A stretch of DNA of 64,000 nt from Blumeriella jaapii. Lineage: Eukaryota; Ascomycota; Leotiomycetes; Helotiales; Drepanopezizaceae. This document shows, piece by piece, positions 11,433-22,678 of this stretch. A program made the position numbers and the translations under genes. The DNA is taken from assembly GCA_009599575.1 (NCBI GenBank), contig VWND01000076.1:1736001-1800000 (forward strand). Direction: 5' to 3'. The notes under the pieces were generated by a model. The model did not search any database. It was not told the DNA's origin and saw only the letters and a list, made by a program, of their open reading frames with translations. Position 1 is the first letter of the stretch. Each line of letters begins with the position of its first letter.

Positions 11433-13986
11433 CGTTCCCTCCACTCTGAACCATAGAGAAAGCATCGGTACTGTATGTACTGTACATCGCCCGCCCGCCG
11501 TGAGTTTCCGGGATTCATCCCCAACATCGCGTCCGAGGCGGGCACAGCTTGGGTAGCCTTGTTGCAGGAGCAGAGGAAGGAGGGCTCAGGTCGCGAGGCT
11601 GCAACCGCGAGCTCCGATCGTCTTCGTCATCGGCAGATCCTCTAGACCGGCCTCCGGCCGTGGCACTGACTCGAGTCCAGGTCCGTCGAGGGTGGGCAAG
11701 AAAGACGCAATGCGCTCTCCGATCCAAGGCATGCGGCGCTCGGTGTCTTTCCTCGAGTAAAGTGTGACGTGAGAAGTCCGATGATCAGACATCTCCCTCC
11801 CCCCCCCCCCCCAACGCCCAACATGTGAGAGAGAGTGCTTTGCGGAAGAGGTCGATGTGGCAACGGACTTGGCCATCAACTTACAGATACTGTACTTGGG
11901 AAGAAGATCAATTTCCGAATGCAGACGTTGAGCATCGCTTCAAATCCGTCGAAGGGCATTTCAAAGAGGGAAGAAAGAGGGTTTCAATCCGAGGCGAGTT
12001 CTGCACTGATCACGTGTTTCAGATAAGTTGTAATGGATCTATAGAAGAGGTCTATGGACTTGTGAAAAAGACCGTTGAAGAGATCATCCAGCATGCGGAC
12101 ACGGAGAAGTAGAGTGGACTGAAATGCGAGGTTGCTTGATGGTCTCCACTCGCTCACCCAGATCTTGTGGTTGCATCGAACGTCTTCCATCTCATACACG
12201 CCCTCTTCTATGCTGTTGAACAACAGCGAGCGAGCTTCTTGTGAAGTTTACGCTCGTCGGGTCTCCTCTATCCTGATATCACTCGCGAGCTTTCCTGCCA
12301 ATCAATCCGTTCCGTCCTGTCCACAGATCAGTACTCAAGCCCGGTCACGTTTACATACGTCTACTTCTCGTACTTACTCAGACGGGATGACGGGATGCAT
12401 CACCCTGAAGAATCTTGAAGTCTGCCTGGTTCACGGTTCGTGCACGTGATGCTGGCCCAAGCAGCGCAGTCGCGCGGTGAAATGCCCACCCGGGGCACGT
12501 ACACGCTCGCTTGTGATCGGTGTTCCACGCGTAGTAAGCAGCACTTTTTGTTGACGAACGTCGTCGACTCCAGCTCGACACAAGACAGCCATCGAGAGGC
12601 TCCGCAGGTCACTGCCAGGTAGAGCAAAGCACCAGAAGAGTGACTGCCTTCTCCAGCACAGAGCGGGTGGTGCACGTGTGCCCAACCCAGACTTGCCGAG
12701 GAGCCTACCTACCTACATAGGCTGTGGTGGTGGTGCACGATTGTGCTAGACTAGACTAGACGTCTCCAGCGTCTATCCCAACCCCAGATATACAATACAG
12801 GAGCAGCCCATGCCTTCACGCTTGGCCATCGCCATCATCCGCCAACTTCTGTGCCCACGACTTGTCTCCTGGACGGACCTCCGCCGAGGACGCCGTGTGC
12901 GTGCGGTCTTTCACCTCCACACACGGTGCGGAATGTTGATTCTGGAGGCTGCAGAAGGAGGCAAGGACATGACAACAAGCGACATGCGATATGCGATACA
13001 TAGATGGGCTCGCAGCTGCGGAGTCGTCGTTGCTGAAGAGAGCATTTTCGGGAGGACGTCGACACACCGAGGGATGCCAGCGCGCCGCCGTCCTTCGCGC
13101 TGGGATGTCTTGAGACGCTCGAGCATGTGGAAGAAGGGAACGGGCGAGGAAGAAGCCGCGGTTGGGCGACCTGGCTGTGGCCATGTCGACGGCCGCGAGA
13201 TCTGAGGACGGTATATATGTGGTCGCGCTCGGAATGTGATGGCGCCGAATGGCCTGATGAAGAGGAGCTCGAGCACACGACACCATGTTCTGGGGGATCG
13301 TCAGACCTCGGATCCGACTTCTGGCTCTGTAGATCCGATCTCTCGGACGCGACAGCTCAGATGCCGGGAAGTGCGACGGAACACAAACATATTCCCCCCC
13401 TCCCCCTTATATTCCAAACCTCAATCCGGGCGCTAAGAAGAGCGTCGCGGATTGTTTACTTTCCAAGTTGTCCCACCACGATGTCTTGGAAGGGAGGGTG
13501 CAGCATTCGCGAGTGCTAGTTCACCCACCCTGTCGTGAACCGGGAGTCTGCAGATTTTCGCGGCTTTCGGTTCAGCCGCAACGCCGTGCGGAGGAGATTC
13601 TCCAGATTCTTTTCGTCGATCCCCCATGTTGGAAGGCTTTCCTGAATCCACAGCCGACGAACGGCCCCGGATGCATGCAACAGAGGCCAATCGTCCCGCT
13701 GCTTCTGTCCACTCCCGCTCTCGGCGTCTCTCGCGTTCGCCAGATGCGCTCGTCAGATGGGTATCGGCGTCGCGACGAGTGTCGGCGTCCCTCTGGGTAC
13801 CGACAGTACCGGACTGGCTACGAACCCCGACCGCGGCGTGCCTGGGGGGCATCGCAGAGCCCCATCCTGCTGCTTCCACGTATAAAAAGAAGCCGAGCAG
13901 CGAGACCCCATGCGTGCGCGCGCCCTTCGTGTCGGCCGGCCTCCATCTCCTCATCTTTCGCGGGCTCCTTGTACGCGCGCGACGAC
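11433..13986. other. Long intergenic region, one weak unassigned open frame
   Basis: I recognise no gene. The best candidate is the 3' part of a plus-strand frame ending at 12112. Its last 60 codons (HRFKSVEGHFKEGRKR, EFCTDHVFQISCNGSIEEVY, then a Lys/Glu-rich end) have a protein-like composition and could be the tail of a small or decayed gene, preceded by a possible acceptor at about 11887. No family could be assigned. There is a C15-type homopolymer near 11797-11811. The frames around 12.4-13.9 kb show no motifs. Confidence 0.4.
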
Positions 13987-14600
13987 ATGTCGAAATTCTC
14001 TCGCATCTACCGGACCGACCTGCCCTGCTCGGTGCCCTTCAAGAGCGAGCGGGCCTTCAGCTGGCACTTCGCCGCCTTCCAGGACCTGCACTCGGCGGGG
14101 GCCAAGCTCCTCGCCCACACGTACACGGCGACGCCCATCCGCTCGCTCCAATACATCACGACCGGGCCCCTCCACCCGCCCGTCGACCCGCTCAAGCACC
14201 TGCTCTACCAGCAGGCCCGCTCGTACAGCGAGCAGTCGGTCTGGCAGCGCACGGATGGGCGAGGCCGCGAAATCACCGTGTATGGCCCCCGGCCCCGGCC
14301 CCCTCCCGTGCCTCGCGCACTCGGCTGATGTCGCGTCGCAGCTTTGTCGAGATCCTCGGCGAGGACGACACGCCCCTGGCGCGTCGCTGTGCGCGGCTCA
14401 CCCGGCTCCTGAGCCAGGACCAGAGCCGCTGCGACCTGTTCTACCGCGTCTTCTACGGCCACTGGATCCGCGGCCACGACGTCGAGCGTGCCGGGTGGGG
14501 GGAAGAGCATGTCGCGGAGCAGGCGCGTGGCGTGATCCTTCAACACCTCGCGCGCTTCATCGGCTTGGTCAAGGAGCACAATTCCATGCATGGAACCTGA
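13987..14600 (+). CDS. Hypothetical protein, small, two exons
   Basis: Predicted protein of 183 residues from exons 13987-14279 and 14342-14600, joined by a 62-nt intron with donor GTATGG and acceptor CGCAG. The reading frame is continuous across the join and gives REITVFVEILGEDD. It begins MSKFSRIYRTDLPC and contains several aromatic/basic helices (FSWHFAAFQDLHSAGAKLL, LFYRVFYGHWIRGHDVE, ILQHLARFIGLVKEHN). There is no signal peptide, membrane segment or metal-binding motif. Codon use is GC-rich at third positions and coding-like, unlike the flanks. I do not recognise the family. The gene stops 30 bp before the first of two direct repeats, so it could have been carried or disrupted by that element. 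Confidence 0.65.
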
Positions 14601-14629
14601 CTCCGGGGGCGGAGGTGTGGTTGTACATA

Positions 14630-14909
14630 TGTCGTGCATAGCTGGATAGTCGGTAGGAACCCTCACCGGAGGCTGGAATGGATGAATGGTATGCAGTAAG
14701 ATGTTACTTGTGTTGTTCTAAGTCTGACTGGCGAGCTCTCAGGTTCGGGCTCGCTTAGTCGGTCGCTCGGAAAAACTCGTCTCCGAGGAGGCTTATTATC
14801 ACGTGATTGCGAGCCTTTTCGAGCTCTAAGAACATCTATTTACTAAAAGCGTATAAACAAATGAATCTGAAAAAAAGGAAATGAAAAGGATATAAGTATA
14901 GCACAACAA
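14630..14909. repeat. Direct repeat, left copy (about 280 bp, LTR-like)
   Basis: Begins TGTCGTGCATAGCTG and ends GTATAGCACAACA. It is closely similar along its whole length to 16081-16373. Shared blocks include GTCGGTAGGAACCCTCACCG, GGTTCGGGCTCGCTTAGTCG and AAACTCGTCTCCGAGGA. The same orientation, the TG start and the spacing of about 1.45 kb suggest terminal repeats of a small element. An ATCACGTGA palindrome lies inside. Confidence 0.8.
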
Positions 14910-15094
14910 TATACATGGTGTATCTAAGGTATTTATCATACGATTATCATCCCGAATCCCGCATTCGGTGACTTGGTATTGTATAGTATTGTACAGTACA
15001 AACCAGCGGTCGGATCGTGCGGGCTTTTATGGGCGTAGCTTGCACTAGATCGATCCACGGGTCCATCAATTTGACACTCAATATCACACACAGC
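14910..15094. other. Spacer between left direct repeat and minisatellite
   Basis: AT-rich, with a GTACAGTAC-type motif near 14990-15000. No gene was found. No tRNA-complementary primer-binding site could be identified with confidence just inside the left repeat. Confidence 0.4.
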
Positions 15095-15710
15095 TTTTAT
15101 CTTGCTATAAATCAAATTACAGACAGCTGAAGAGAAATCGAGCAGAACAAAATGTAACCTTTTTCCCTCCCTTTTCTTATCTCTGTTTTGCCATAAATCA
15201 AGTTACAGACAGCTGGAGAGAAATCGAGCAGAATAAATTGTAACCCCTCTCCCCCTCTCTCTTATATTTCTATCTTGCCGTGAATTAAGTTACAGACAGC
15301 TGAAAAGAAATCGAGCAGAATAAGATGTAACCCCCCCCCCGCCTCTCTTATTTCTATCTTGCCATAAATCAAGTTACAGATAGCCGAAGAGAAATCGAGC
15401 AGAATAAAATGTAACCCCTCTCCCCCCCCTTTCTTATCTCTATTTTGCCATGAATCAAATTACAGACAGCTGAAGAGAAATCGAGCAGAATAAAATGTAA
15501 CCCCTTTTCTTTCCCTTTTTTATTTCTATCTTGCTATGAATTAAGTTACAGACAGCTGAAGAGAAATCGAGCAGAATAAGATGTAACCCCTCTCCCCCCC
15601 TCTCTTATCTCTATCTTGCCATGAATTAAATTATAGACAGCTGAAATTATAGACAGCTGAAGAGAAATCGAGCAAAATAAGATGTAACCCCCTCCCCCCC
15701 CCGCCTCTTT
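15095..15710. repeat. Minisatellite of about 86 bp, seven copies
   Basis: Each unit has a conserved core, approximately TTACAGACAGCTGAAGAG followed by AAATCGAGCAGAATAA and TGTAACC. A variable C/T-rich tract (CCCCTCTCCCCCCC and similar) and TCTTATCTCTATCTTGCCAT complete the unit. Cores start near 15116, 15203, 15290, 15374, 15460, 15545 and 15646, so the period is 84-87 bp. The last interval is longer because of an internal 17-bp duplication (AATTATAGACAGCTGAA). The array sits between the two direct repeats. Confidence 0.93.
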
Positions 15711-16080
15711 TATCCCAAGTCAAGATCACTGCCCGTGGAATTCGTCGCTACAAGGTTCACAAACCTACCACCATCGAAAAAAGCGCTTTACTTTCCCGCC
15801 GTAAGATCCGTAGGATTTTCGTTAGCGTAGTGCCTGCCGTAGCTGGGCAAGTTGAGAGTCCGTTCTCTTGCTGCCGGTCAGCATGTCGCAATGTGCCTGC
15901 AGAGAGACTACTCACTCCCAGGCCTTCCGGGAAGCAGCTCGCTGCGACGGCATCTGCAGAGGTTCCATACAACGTGCATGTTGCCTCGCTCGGCAGCTTT
16001 CTACTTTGTACCCAGGACGTTAAAGGGGGGGTTCAACTCCAAGCATGTTGTGCAGCATCAGAGGAGGTGGACTGTGGAGT
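15711..16080. other. Internal sequence between minisatellite and right direct repeat
   Basis: No recognised gene. Two overlapping plus-strand frames of about 80-90 codons have no family motif. Just before the right repeat there is a purine-rich stretch (AGAGGAGGTGGA), which could be read as a weak polypurine tract. Confidence 0.4.
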
Positions 16081-16373
16081 TGTCGTGCATAGCTGAATAG
16101 TCGGTAGGAACCCTCACCGGGGGCTTGAACGGATGAAATGAATGGTATGCAGAAGAGTGTTTCTTGTATTATTCTAGGTCTTGCTGGCGAAGACGGAAGG
16201 TTCGGGCTCGCTTAGTCGGTCGGTCGGGAAAACTCGTCTCCGAGGATGTTCGCTATCACGTGACTACGAACCTTTCCGAGCTCTAGGAATATCTATCTAC
16301 ATACTACTGAAAGCGCACAAGAATAATGCATCTGGAACAACGGGAGTGAAAGGGATGTAAGTATAGCACAACA
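16081..16373. repeat. Direct repeat, right copy (about 293 bp, LTR-like)
   Basis: Starts TGTCGTGCATAGCTGAATAG and ends AAGTATAGCACAACA. It matches the left copy at 14630-14909 with scattered, mainly transition-type differences and small indels, including the internal ATCACGTGA. The divergence implies an old insertion or independent drift. Confidence 0.8.
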
Positions 16374-18253
16374 GGAGTTATCCCAGGCGCGCCTGAAAGC
16401 ACGTTTGAAAATGGGATTGGCGTCGCGACGTGCAGCTTGATAGGTACAGTCAGTCAGTGGGTGGACACATGAACATGCGCGTCTGTACTGTGTAATCGGT
16501 CCTTACCCCACCAATATCCATCCCACTGCCTTTACAACTTCACAACTCCACCATTAGTAGTAGTCCGTTCAGCTTTAAATTTAAATATCAATAGCTTAAA
16601 TGAACTCCGAGAATCGAAAATAACATATCCAATTCACTTAGTATTTAACATACCACCCCACCCGTTTACAGCCTTAAAAGCGATTACCCTCTTCTACACG
16701 CCCTCCGCTGGTTTATTCAACCAACAACTGATTTTCCCAAAGCTCCCACGCCCTTTGTGCAGTTATATTCATAATCGTTGTACAGTATTGCATTGTGGTT
16801 TTTCGTACTGTATGTATATTAAGCACGGGTCGAACCACCATCATCATCTTATGCTTAACTCATCCCCCGTCGACGATCCAGACGATCTACAGTACGCTCC
16901 TTCGCTTGCTAGAATTTCATTTTTAGTTAATAGATCCAGCCCGCTTTAAATCCAGCATCGTGATACGTACAGAGTACGCTTTTGCGTATTCAACATGCTG
17001 AAAAGGGACGGATTCCGTAGAGCGCGATCCCCATAAGCTGAATAGCAGCGGTGGCTTGTTGTTCGACGTCTGTAGAATACTGTACTCCACCGCGTAGTCC
17101 ATACCTACCTATAGGTACAGTAGGTATGTACGGTGCCTGTATCGTGTGTTTGTATATATACAAGCTCGATTAACTAACTAACTTACAGTACTAAATGTAC
17201 AGTACAGTAGGTACGCAGCGCGTATCATCTGCCGTGTCTCACGGAACCACAACATCGGTTTCTCTCTCTTTTTCTCCCCCCCCCCCCCCCCCCAAAATTT
17301 TGTTTTTACTAAATTTCAAAAAAAAATTTTCTTTTTCTTTCCCCCCCCAAATCTTCACCATTGCACACTCTACGAGCACACCGAAAAAAAGGCCTCGAAT
17401 GCCCCTATGATAGATGAAAGGCGTCAAGCGTGCCGGCGAAAGTGCACACAGAGACCAAGGTTTAATCAAGGCTAAGTCCAGAACAGGCAATTCCTTCCTT
17501 CCTCCTTTCCTCCCTCCCTTTCTCCCTTTCTCCCTTCCTCCCTTCCTCCCTTCTCCCTCCCTTCCTCCCTTCCTTCCCCTTCCTCCCTCCCTCCCTCCCT
17601 TCCAGAGAAAGAGAGAAATAGAAAGAAAGAGCTATCATTGGCTTCCCCATCCGTGATAGTCGTGGGCCCTGCTGCAACGGGATCGTAGAGAAATAAATGC
17701 TGCTGCTTAGAAAAGAACAAATCATATACATATATACCTATATATATATATATTCTTATTTTTTAAAAAAAGAAAAAGCCTTCAAAGAGAAGCCGGCGCA
17801 GGTGCTGCTACGACTGTACAATAGTGCGTAATGCGGTTCATCCGGGGAGCGCCAGATGCTGAGAGACGAGAGCACGAGGCTGGAGAAGATGAAGATGAAG
17901 AGTGCGGGTGGGAGGCAGGCAGGCAGGCAGGCAGGGAGAGGAAGGGAAGAACGCAGACAGACAGACACTTGCTTGCTTGCTTGTACGGCAGGCTTGATAG
18001 ATAAATCCCCTGGCACGGATCTTTCGACGAAGCAGCAGCAGCAGTGAGAGCGATGTTTCACATGGATCTGGAATCACTGGCGATATTCGCACGGCTTGGG
18101 AGGATGGAGCGCGGGGGTTTGGATTCTCGACTTCGGACGGAAGACCCGAATCGCGGGTCTCTGGCCTAGACCTCTCTCTGTCAGAGAGCGGGTGTGATAT
18201 GGGTTACGAGAACGTCTCTGACGCTGTGGATGGTGTCACTCTTAGTCTCTTTC
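16374..18253. repeat. AT-rich and homopolymer-rich intergenic region downstream of TERT
   Basis: No gene was recognised. From 16550 to 16720 the DNA is distinctly AT-rich. A C19-type run lies at about 17277-17295, followed by A/T runs. From about 17486 to 17603 there is a homopyrimidine tract of CCTT/CCCT units on the plus strand. A (GGCA)n tract lies at about 17919-17936. The stretch also contains the 3' flank of TERT, which ends at 18254. Confidence 0.6.
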
Positions 18254-21200
18254 TTATTGCTCCATCGGTCCAGCGAGCCTCGCAATCCTATCATGTAACC
18301 ACGCCAGCACATCTCGATACCCACTCTGCCTCTTAAGGAGGACATCTCGAAAGGCGTGAATCGCCAAACTATCCCCCCCCCAAGACGAACAAATCAGTAC
18401 ATGAGATCATCTGATAACGAATCTACGCACACAGCTAGAAGGGCAAAATCAGGAAGAAAAGAAAGGGAATGTATGAAGGGGACTTACCTTCCAACCTGCG
18501 CTTTCGTAAAGGCGCATGTGTAATTTGCGTTCTTCTGGTTTCTGGCCTTGGATTTCACAAGGGAGAAAGCCAAATGGATAAGATGATCTATGGTTGCTAA
18601 GTAGGGGTCGTGTTAGTGCTTTTCTCTTCTCTTTCCGATTGACCGACCTCCCTTCCCTCCTGGCCCTCCTATATCTCTCCCCCATCTGACTCAGAGCAAA
18701 CAAGACGAACCAGAATGACATGAAAGATAAGACACTCACTAATCACAACCCGTCCACTCGGCCTCTTCCCCGCCCTTAAACACCGCGCATACATGCACAT
18801 CTTCACAGCCGTTTCAGTGAAGGCGGATATGATATTCGTTCTGACAGTCTGGCGAGAATTAAACGCAGTGTCAAAGAACATGGCGTGGGCTTGGATTTTG
18901 AATGTATCTGGAGGGAGAAGGATAATGAGCATTACGTTTCAAAATACATAATCCGAGTTCTCAGGTCTCGGCTCGCAAAACCTAATTAGTGGGCGGGTTG
19001 CAAGCGGCTTTGGTGTTTTTGAAGCTGGTGTTCCAAAAGCTAGCTACATAGATAGCCCGATGCCCCGCAGTATATGTTCGTATGGACAGAAAGATTGTGA
19101 TTTGGGCACAGAGGGCAGCTCCCAAAAGAGGGACGGGAGGGTGCCTCGAAGTGTGTCACGGGATCGGATGAAGCGAAAACAATAGCCGAAACATCGCAAC
19201 CCGTCTACAACTACGACTGCGTGTTTGGCTATCATATAGGCGGTAAAAAGAACGAGGGAAGGTGAGTCAACACAAGAAAACTGTCAAAGATGGACTCACT
19301 TAGAACCTTTCTCCGGAACACTTTTCCTGGCACGCGTGAGTATTCCACGGTAAGCGAGTCGACGATCGCTACACATCATTGTCAGTTAGCATTTCGTTCC
19401 CCCGCATTTCTGCAACCTACAGCAGCAAGAACGCCGAGAGGACAGAGATACGCACCGAGTTCTCTCCTCCTCTCCCGATCCCGCCTGATGTCCAACGTCT
19501 TCATGTCCACAAGACTGCCACAATACGGGAAACCCTCGCCGTACCCTCTTCCCCTCCCACAATCCTGGGGACTTTTTGGCCATCGACCGAAACCTCGAAA
19601 TTGACGAGCGTCTTGTCAGGGTTGACCTTTACCCCATACTCGGGCACGCCCTTGTGCATGACCTTCAGAAAGCGTTTAGCATGTCCAGGATCCGTAGTGA
19701 TCAGTAGAAAATCATCGATGAGTCGCAGCAGCAGGGAATGCGAACCTGACGTTGGAGACTCGTCAGTCAGGAAACCGAGATGTGTAGCTTCGAGATGGGC
19801 GTAGAAGTAGTTGCAGAGGAGAGAAGACACGACGGAGCCTTGGGGAATGCCTTCCTTCTGGCGGTAAAACTTTTTGCCGATCTTGACCATGTTACGCAGG
19901 ACGTGTTCGTGGAGGAGGGCAAGAATCTCTTCTTTGTCCCGGAATTGAGCGACGATGCTCTCTACGAAGATGGTATTTTTCTTGCCTTGGGCGATACCGT
20001 TGTCGCTCTTGGTAAGGCTCTCTGAGAAGGTGTCCAAGTCATCGGGGGGGTAGGCGAGGGCAGTCCACTTCTTGATTGGCTTTACGGCAGGGTCAACGAG
20101 GTGCGAGTCTCCTGGCTTGACCTCGCAGTGTTTTGAGATGCGATATGAAGCCTCGGATGGGAGCGTGGAGAGAAGGGCGAGGACGGCGTGTTGCGGGATG
20201 GTGTCGAATGCTGCGGTTACGTCAAGTTTGGCGAAGTATAAGGGCGCGCTTGGAGGGAGGGTGGACTTGAAGGATTTGAGTTTAGTATAGAGGTCCCCGA
20301 CGGAAAACAACGTTGATCCTAGGAGTGAAGGGTTGGAATTCTGGCGACGGACATTAGCTGATGAGGACAGGAAGGAATGGCGAGGACGTACTCTCTCGTA
20401 GGTTAAGACGTTGTACGCAGGCGCTAAGACCGAGTTGATGCTCATACCCAACACGGGTTTCGAACCCATCTTCAGAGCTCGGCGACGCAGATTCATGATG
20501 GGGCGGACGCCCGTTTCTTTGGGTATGAGTCTGACTTGACTGAACCCCAAGCTGCGCGACCTTAAGATCTCTTGGGCTCTGTCTAATTTCACCGGCTCGA
20601 ACATGGTGCTTTTCAGGGATGCGAGCGCTGGCTCGGTGAGTGAACGCCAGACATCATGGCGGAAGTAAAAGAGGCGGTAGCGATGGATGCTGGATTCCGT
20701 GACGTGAAAGTTGGAACGGATGAGTGGGATCAGGATGGAGTCGAAGACATAGTAGACGAATTCGTGGAGGAGCTCATAGCGCTTAGCCGTGTCCGACTGG
20801 GCTGCTTTGCCCACGGAAACAGGTGGTACGAGCCACGAGATGCCCGAAATCTAATTTGTGAGATGGGAAGAGGTAGGTGGCGAAGGAAAAGATACCTTGA
20901 TTCCTTGCATTACTTCGTGTAATGTCAGGCTTTCGAATCTGCGCATCTCGATGAAACGGTCGACGCTGCGGAGAAATCGACGTTCATTGTGCGCTTCCGC
21001 ATCCCCCGTACCCCAAAACTCGGACGGAATCAAATGTGCCAGGACTGCGCGACAAAAGGCGGATACCTTTGCTGTTGGCGTGGCATGATCCATCATAGAA
21101 GGCTTTTTTGGCGCCTTGGTCACGTTCACCGGCAACGATGTGGTTTGGGTTGTCTCTCCTGTGGCAGCAGACACCTGGGTCTTGAACCTGGCCGATGATT

Positions 21201-22678
21201 CTACAATCGGGTCCGGCATGGGCAATCGTGAGGACGAGTCGAGCACCTAAAAGTCAGCGATGTAGGGACGGGAAGGTCAGACTGACTGGACAATAATGCT
21301 CGAGCAACATTTTGTACGGACACCGGCTGTGCTGAACCTGAAGCTTTCGAACCAACTCTGTTGCTCTGCAACGCAACCTCTTTGGGATTTTGGGCGCGTT
21401 GGTCTTGAATACCGTGTTGATCTCTTCTTCACGAAGAGTGTAGTCCTGAAACGGCTGGACTGTTTGATGTGGATCGACGTTCCTGGTGAAGACGTTGTGG
21501 AGCCCAAATTGCCGTGGGAAAATGTACATCATTACGTGGATGGTTGTCCGATCCACCGCTAAGCCTGTTGATTGAGTGGCAACCGCCTTCTTAGGCAGTG
21601 GGTAACGGTTCAGGACATCTAGACGTGTTAGTAGAAAGTAGAAGTAGATACGTGACAACTGACGAATGTGTCGGAGCCCGAAACGCACTTCGAGTTTGGC
21701 ATTCACGGCAGCTTTAGCATACATCATGCGGTTGCGGACAAAAATGATATTCGCAGGGCTACGCAGAGTGACTACTGGGTTCTTCGGTATCTGTGGAGGA
21801 TTGGCCGCCAACAGTGGAAGGTCTCCCAGTGGTACTCCTGGTTCTAGTTGAGTAGATGTCCATCGAAAAGTGCTGGGACCTTACCACTCAGCTGATGAAA
21901 GGTGCCATGCCCACCCTCAATGGCGAGGAAGACTCCGCAATCGAGGATGAGATCGATCATCGACGTCTCTCCTTCTCTACCCATCAGGTTGAGAATCTGA
22001 GGCCACGGCCGAGCCTTCATGGACGTCACATGACTATTCGGGTAGACAGAAACGACGCCGGGAATGGCCGAGGCGGCATGCTCTCCTTGCTGGATGGTAC
22101 GGTGTGTGAGATTCTTCTTGAAGCCTTGACAAAGGAGATGCGGTACTTTCCCGTACGTCGCAGCAGTTTTGGAAAAGATCAACCAGATCGCAAAATCTAC
22201 AATCTACAGCGAGGTCAATCTTCCCGCCCTTCATGACCACGATGAACGTCCACTAACGAACCTCGGTCTGTGAAAAGGCCCCCAGCAGGCTCAGATTTGC
22301 CCACGACACCGATTCATCTGGCTTCTGGGAGAAAGCGGCCCATTCATTGAGTCGCTCTTCGGGCCCAGCCTCCTTGAACCTGGACACGCCTACTAAGGTC
22401 TGATCGAGGAAGCAGGCGAGCTGCTGGTCGGTCTCTCGGTTGCCTGGCCTTTGCCTGTGGCCTAGCGAGAGGATCTTCTTCCGCCGGATCTTTGAACTCG
22501 GCGGCAATCTCGAGACGAGGTACTCTCTCAGCGTGACGACCTGCGGGTAGTATTTGGCCAGCAGAGCGTGCTTGACGACGGGATCTGTGGCCTGGGGGCC
22601 CAATGCCTTTTTTTGACGCTTCTCATCGCCGCCGGCCTTGCCGTGGGCCGACCTCTTTCTCTTGCGCTTGCCAGCCAT
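18254..22678 (-). CDS. TERT: Telomerase reverse transcriptase (frame break between motifs D and E)
   Basis: Catalytic subunit of telomerase, which extends chromosome ends in the nucleus. Ten exons by phase: 22678-22262, 22203-21885, 21843-21287, 21246-20896, 20850-20392, 20340-19456, 19368-19300, 18907-18740, 18596-18488, 18368-18254. That gives about 1149 residues, normal for fungi. Visible motifs are a basic N-terminus (MAGKRKRKRSAHGK); the CP/T region with ISGISWLVPP, YYVFDSILIPLIRS and FHVTESSIHRYRLFYFR; motif 1 VRLIPKETGVRPIMNLRRR; motif A KLDVTAAFD (catalytic Asp about 741); motif B' EGIPQGSVVSSLLCNY; motif C LLRLIDDFLLITTD (Asp-Asp about 910-911); motif D PDKTLVNFEV; motif E GFPYCG; and the C-terminal extension FKIQAHAMFFDTAFNSRQTV ending LHDRIARLAGPMEQ. 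The frame between motifs D and E does not connect: one base is missing or a 26-nt stretch is extra at 19535-19560. One 51-nt intron (20341-20391) is a multiple of three. The intron at 18908-19299 is 392 nt, long for this genome. Confidence 0.95.

Noticed and set aside
15095..15710. Repeat array superficially like CRISPR
   Set aside because: The unit is 86 bp with a conserved core longer than a CRISPR repeat, the spacers are low-complexity C/T tracts, there are no cas genes, and the genome is fungal.
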